Below, in pieces: positions 58,876 through 64,000 of a DNA stretch of 64,000 nt (its first letter is position 1; each line of letters starts with the position of its first letter). Below the pieces are notes generated by a model. It did no database searches and was not told the DNA's origin. It saw only the letters and a program-made list of their open reading frames with translations. Both the position numbers and the translations under genes were made by a program. Source of the stretch: Lytechinus variegatus (taxonomy: Eukaryota > Echinodermata > Echinoidea > Temnopleuroida > Toxopneustidae); assembly GCF_018143015.1 (NCBI RefSeq), contig NC_054751.1, positions 29,341,783-29,405,782 on the forward strand. The letters run 5' to 3'.

Positions 58876-59795
58876 GCCCGCGAGACCGACCTTTTTCCCC
58901 TTCATCGGGTGCGACAGTCGAGTGGGGGTAGTAGTGAGCACGGAAAGCGTGCTCGGGGGGGGGGGGGGGGGGGGTGCAGGGACGGGGGAGTGTACCCCCC
59001 CCCCCAGGTCCGACGTTCCTTTGAATTATAGGAAGCGCCTTTCGCGCGCTCAGTTTTAAGTGTTTCGCCACTTCGCGTGCTCACTACCGCCCCCTAAAAT
59101 GAAATCCTTTTGGACTTAGTTACAGGGAAATATTTTGGCTATACCAACCCCCCCCCCCCCCCGGAAACAGGTAGAGGGCGTATTTAGATGAGCGGGAGCA
59201 ACTAGACAAGGAACGATTCACATGCAGGAACGTTGGAGCTTCCATTCTCGCTGGGACACCCCCCCCCCGTTAGCGCGCTTTTAACGAGGCGCAATTAATG
59301 AGACATCTTAAGGCCACCGCACACCTTACGACTGTTCGCGATCCAATTTTGGAACAAATCGCATTTTGCTCATTTTCTGAAAATGTGAATGGAACATATC
59401 ATTTTATTTGAGGTAAAAATTAATTCTAAGAATACTAATATATAACCATTTTGAAAGATTGCAAGCCTTTATTCTGGAGTAAAGGCCAAATTAGTTTTAA
59501 ATCCTAGCCAATCGTACGACTGCTATGACGTCATTACGACTAGATATTAAATTCGCTTTTACTCTAAGAAGGATGATAGCATAGTCACATATTTTAACAT
59601 AGGTATTCATACGATGATTTAGAACATTACACAGTAAGATATTCTAAGTCTCAATATAAGCATCAAATATTGTACTACATATTATTCTGAAATCGGGTCG
59701 CAGACCAATCGTAAGGTGTGCGGTCGGCTTTAACCACTCGGCACCTGACCTGATGAAGAAAAATAAAATTAAATAAAAAGTCGGTCTCGCGGGCG
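58876..59795. repeat. Inverted pair GCCCGCGAGACCGAC around a G/C-run region
   Basis: GCCCGCGAGACCGACC at 58876-58891 faces its inverse GTCGGTCTCGCGGGC at about 59780-59794. The interval includes long G and C runs and the TTAA MITE at 59312. It could be the ends of a larger element; other support is lacking. Confidence 0.4.
59312..59729. mobile_element. TTAA-flanked MITE with GGCCACCGCACACCTTACGA termini
   Basis: TTAA occurs at 59308-59311 and 59730-59733. The left end GGCCACCGCACACCTTACGA is mirrored by TCGTAAGGTGTGCGGTCGGC on the right, 20 bp with few mismatches. It has no coding capacity. TTAA and short inverted termini fit piggyBac-type mobilisation. Confidence 0.8.
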
Positions 59796-59829
59796 TTCGG
59801 TCAAGTGGTCGAACCCCGTGTAAAGGATT

Positions 59830-62380
59830 ATATTGTTGGTTCCGACTCTGGATCTGCGTGTGGTATATATTCGTATCTACATGTACTTGAGTTTGGTACT
59901 GCAAGTTTTAAAACCCGTTTTACAGAAAGAAAAAAAATGTTTGTTTGCCTTGTCCCTACCTAACAATGGTAAATGGATGTGCAGTTTTTTATTGCTAAAA
60001 TAAACGACAAATGCTATGTATAAATAAAATGCTCAACGAATGACGTTCTTTCTAATAATGAGTATCTATATACGTTGTGTTACAGTCTCACAGTGGTGGA
60101 TCAAAGATTTGATTGGAGGGGTGGCACAGTATATTAAACAAAAATGCACATGTAAAAAAAAGGTTTGCACGCAAGAGGCCCACTTCGTCCATAGCTACTA
60201 GTACTTCTCGCAGGGGGGGGGGGGGAGGGCATTCGCCTGCAACTGCGCTGCTGTTTTAATTTGTTACTTTCATGGATTGAATGTTCTCTTAATTAATAGT
60301 ATTATAGAGTGTCCATTAGCCTTTCACTGTGAAGACTTTGCCTATTCGATCGGCGGACAGGCGGAGCACTTTTTTCATCTAGCACTATCAAAGACATATT
60401 GACGTACTAATCTACCTTGAAATGTCAGTACGCTGATAGATCTAATCAATCTCGGTTGATAGACCCCATTTCTTGTTTGCTTGAATTATTAAAGATAGAT
60501 CACTAATATGCAAATATAATAAAAATTTAAAATGGCTATGTTTGATCTAGTTTCTCTTTATTGCCTGTCGTGATGTCGTAACCAGTAGTGCTGATTAACG
60601 ATGCTTAAAGAAAATTTTCACCTTGTAATAAATCTTAAACATTAGCATAAAATTTACCTGTAACATAATTTCAAGAATAATTGAAATCGGAAAAATATCA
60701 AATAAAAAAAAATATATAATGTCATAAATTTCTAAACCGCCCAATATATCGTCCTTCAAACATTTTGTCTGTATGTCCAGTTGTTAATGATGATTTTTGT
60801 TTTGTTATGTTGACGTGTTATCCGACAAAACGATTTCATGTTCTATAATTATGAAATGAACAGAAAAGTGCTATCCAAAAGGATATGCAACGTATTATTC
60901 ATGAATAATTAGTATAGAAAATGTAATACAGAAGTGCAGCTCAGCATTCGATCCAGGTTTGATCAGAAAGTGAAGGGGGGGGGGGGTCAAAAAGGGACAA
61001 TGTTTCTTTTTCCTTTTTTCAGACAAGAAAAAAAAGGACTGAGCTCACCACATATTCCGTAATTTTTTTTTGTAAATTAGCAAAATTCGTCATTATTTCA
61101 CAGGCCGAAATAAAAAGGTCACAATTTCGACTTTCCCTCCGAAATTCCTTGAACAAAAACAAAGTGTTAATCTCTTCAATAATCATGCCCCCCTGACAGT
61201 GACGTCAGAGGACATTTTACACATTCTTTGCTATTGCCCCCCGCCCAAAAAACAAAAACAAAATCACATTGCGCGGGGGCGGCTTCATGGAATTGCCAAT
61301 TGTGGACCCGTTGCATAAAAACTTTTGCAATAAAACAAAAAAACAAAACTATGCCATATTGAACATGTTGAAACTTACACATTCAAAAAAATCTGGCAAA
61401 AATCACAAGTTTTTCTTTTGTGCAACAGGGCCCTTGACTCTCGAACGGGGGGATGCAATTCATTCAAGTTGTCAGCTCTGACCATGTTACTTGAAAGACT
61501 GGAAGAAATGGTTGTTGACTAGTTTTCATACGGCAATGAGTTCCGTAACCTGATCGAGTCTCTGAAGAAGTATGGTAGATAGCATTGAGCATTTTGTTAT
61601 TAATGATTTTAGCCACGCTTTTGTTTGATACCAAAAAACGACGTGTTTATTCTTTATTTATTGTTTTTCATTTAGTGTCAAAGTTCATCGTAAAATGAAC
61701 GTGTGACCAAAAGATCTCGCAATTCTATTCAGATCATTCACCTTTTTAAAATTAGTTCTGTTATGTTGCTTAACGTATGACCTGTTCAATACACAAAAAT
61801 TGCATTCCTCTATGGCTTTACGCTATTGTCAGCTTGAAATGTGGGCGTGGCTTAAAGCATTATTTACAATAAAAAAGTGCTCATGGGTGCCAAAATAGCA
61901 TCGACATGCATGATTTCGAACCAGTATCCGTTCAACTATCACTTCCACCCCCAAAATGCATTTGTACCATACTTTACGATATACTGAAATGTTGATGAGT
62001 TCTACGATGTCTACTTGACTAATTTTGAACATTGAGTATCCTTATTCTATCCAATATAATTCCGTCATGAATGCCCCATGTTGGTTCGTTCAAACATTTC
62101 GGTCGACCGATGCATTTTGCTAATTAATCTGTGCATATTTTAAATCACATTCACTTGGGTAACACACCCGCCAATTGGTATTGGATGTCGATGTTTACCA
62201 ATAATATATTTTGGACAGCCAATCAGACCGTTTGTTTGTTTTCAGCGCTTTTTAGAATGCTAAATATATTTATTTCAGTTTGTTTGTCCTTCTTCTGTTT
62301 ATTGCGTTTTACATTATGATAAAATTTAGTGGAAGCCGATAAGCTTCTGCATAATATGCAGGCCCTATCTAAGCAGTGTG
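59830..62380. other. No recognised gene
   Basis: A+T-rich with G runs near 60215 and 60980. No open frame with recognisable content, no RNA gene. Confidence 0.4.
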
Positions 62381-62384
62381 CGCG

Positions 62385-62660
62385 CCGTAGTCTAGTGGTT
62401 CTGACTCTCGCCTTTCAAACGGAGGGTCGTGGGTTCGAATCCTAGCCATGGCGTGTTTTCCTTCAGCAAGAAATTTATCCACAATGTGCTGTACCTGTGA
62501 TTCACCTCGACCCAGGTGAGGTGAATGGGTACCCGTCAGAATTGTTTCCTTAAATGCACTGAGCGCTGGTGATGGTAGCTCGAGCTAAAGACAGGGTAAT
62601 GATAGCATCGCTTTGTATCCTCATGCAAAAAAGCGCTTTATAAATTCAGCTATTACTATT
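62385..62660 (+). mobile_element. tRNA-derived SINE
   Basis: The head is strongly tRNA-like: box A TAGTCTAGTGG, an anticodon-like loop with TTC, box B GGGTTCGAATCC, and a six-pair acceptor-like stem CGCCGT/ATGGCG. It continues into GGTGAGGTGAATGGGTACCC, CACTGAGCGC and GCGCTTTATAAATT, ending in a short ATT/ACT repeat tail. Polymerase III would be the expected transcriber. The minus-strand element at 24625-24895 shares the tail blocks. Confidence 0.88.
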
Positions 62661-64000
62661 GTCCTAAAATGCCAAAATGCTATTTTACAGATCAAAAAAA
62701 TATCAATTTTCTGGTTTCTTACGTTTGTTGTGGATACAGTGATATTTCCACTGAAGCTAAATTAGTGACATAATGGAAAGCCATATTAATTGGCTACATT
62801 GATTTTCATGCTGCTGATGGTGATAGTGATGCTGATAATAAAAAAGAATTGTTAGTTAATGATGATAGTGATAATAACCATCTTTGATTGCCATCAACTA
62901 GAATCATTTTAGTCTGCACTGGTTATTAAATTTCTCAATATTCTCGAAGAGATTGTACAAAACTATAATAGAATTGAATTCGGAAGTATATGATATAAAT
63001 TTATAAAATTCAATTTACCTTCATTTGTTTTCATTTATCGGTCATAATAATTTGTTTTGAAAAACAAGAATTAAATTGTTCAGAAGTAAGAACATTTTAT
63101 TTAATAAATTCCAAGAACCTATACTTGAAAAATTATACCAAGTAAATTTCAGTTCATGACTGTAATTGATTGTTTGATTTTATACATTATCTATCGGAGT
63201 TTCCTTGCACAAATGAAGTGACTTACAAGGAAGCTCTTTCAAGATTATGGTCCTATTCTCGGCGCATCAGAACATTTCACATTCATCTAAAATATATTTT
63301 TAATAGTCATGCTTCAAAGAAACGTTTTTGTTGTTGTTTTTTAATTCGGAAAAGAAAATGTTCAAGTACACGCAATCAACATGATCAACGTGTAGTATTT
63401 GGAATTATGTGTAGATCAAATTTATTTCATTTTGATGTTATAATTATTTTTTTACAGATTCACTTTTGTTCAGCTATGTCGACCAAATGCCATAATTGAA
63501 ACCGGGAATCACAATGCACTCTTAAAATGCTGAGCAACATACTGTCCACACAACAATTGCTTAAAACTTTATCAAATTCTGGGTAGTTTCAAACCAATAA
63601 TGTGTGCTTTGGGTGAAAACTACAAAGTATTGGTTATCTATCGATTCATTTTAATAGGGCCGTCATCCAGTTGGTTAACATGTAAAAAGAAGTTAGCCTG
63701 GCCAACACTTTGTTTATTCCGTTTATTTTATTTTTTTTTAGATTATCGTTTTTATTATTTTCGTTTATTTTGTACAGCGGTGCGGTCTGCGAGTGCTGAC
63801 ATATGCTTTCAAGATGCTTATTAACAGTTTACATAATTTTTCATTTTATACTTCGCTGTAAGGGTGCCCAAAGGCTCTTCTTTGTATTACCTAACCATTT
63901 TACTTTATATCGTTTTGTTAAACTATTCCTTGAATAGTACCATAAACCTATCATGTTTTTAATATGGTTGAATCAACAAATGAAATAAAATGAAATCATT
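62661..64000. other. No recognised gene
   Basis: Only short frames without recognisable content; a trinucleotide-like GATGATAGTGAT run lies near 62810-62880. Confidence 0.4.

Noticed and set aside
62388-62460. Possible functional tRNA gene (Glu-like)
   Set aside because: Box A, box B and a partial acceptor stem are present, but the sequence continues into a SINE body and tail found elsewhere in the window, and the stem pairing is imperfect.

Overview
The window looks like a piece of an animal genome, most likely a sea urchin or a close echinoderm relative. It is A+T-rich with long introns and packed with mobile DNA. It holds a DIRS-type retroelement, a foldback transposon whose arms are made of short tandem repeats (recalling the TU elements of sea urchins), tRNA-derived SINEs, several MITE families, an SRCR-domain receptor gene and a tandem cluster of single-exon rhodopsin-type receptors. 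The species assignment is inference; no database could be searched.

Region 1 (1-23.9 kb) is the 3' part of one plus-strand receptor gene. I resolved eight exons by matching splice sites, phase and domain content: a scavenger-receptor cysteine-rich (SRCR) domain in two exons, a WSC domain, two Ser/Thr-rich stalk exons, a transmembrane exon and two cytoplasmic exons ending at 23910. The tail carries tyrosine motifs of the SH2-docking kind. The extracellular exons are all phase 1-1. Its introns hold a nearly intact-looking DIRS element (4785-11428), a tandem repeat of about 160 bp, a TTAA-flanked MITE, and a Tc1-like transposon (16515-21161) split by a foldback element.

Region 2 (23.9-37.7 kb) is mostly repeats. 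It contains one plausible minus-strand exon with a SAM-like sequence beside an unassigned open frame (27.2-27.8 kb), and an old LTR-retroelement gag fossil (about 33.1-35.1 kb) lying between the two halves of a TTAA MITE.

Region 3 (37.7-57 kb) is a receptor cluster. Three minus-strand single-exon receptors of 370-371 residues are intact, and a fourth, on the plus strand, is cut off after TM4. The second and third lie in a tandem duplication (42891-46597 and 47490-52170) and differ at about ten residues. All three intact genes share an upstream block containing TATAAATA. Between them are arrays of a GCGAGCGCGAAGCGCGAGC motif, a long perfect hairpin and assorted MITEs.

Region 4 (57-64 kb) has no gene I can support. 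It holds a TTAA MITE (59312-59729) and a clear tRNA-derived SINE (62.39-62.66 kb).
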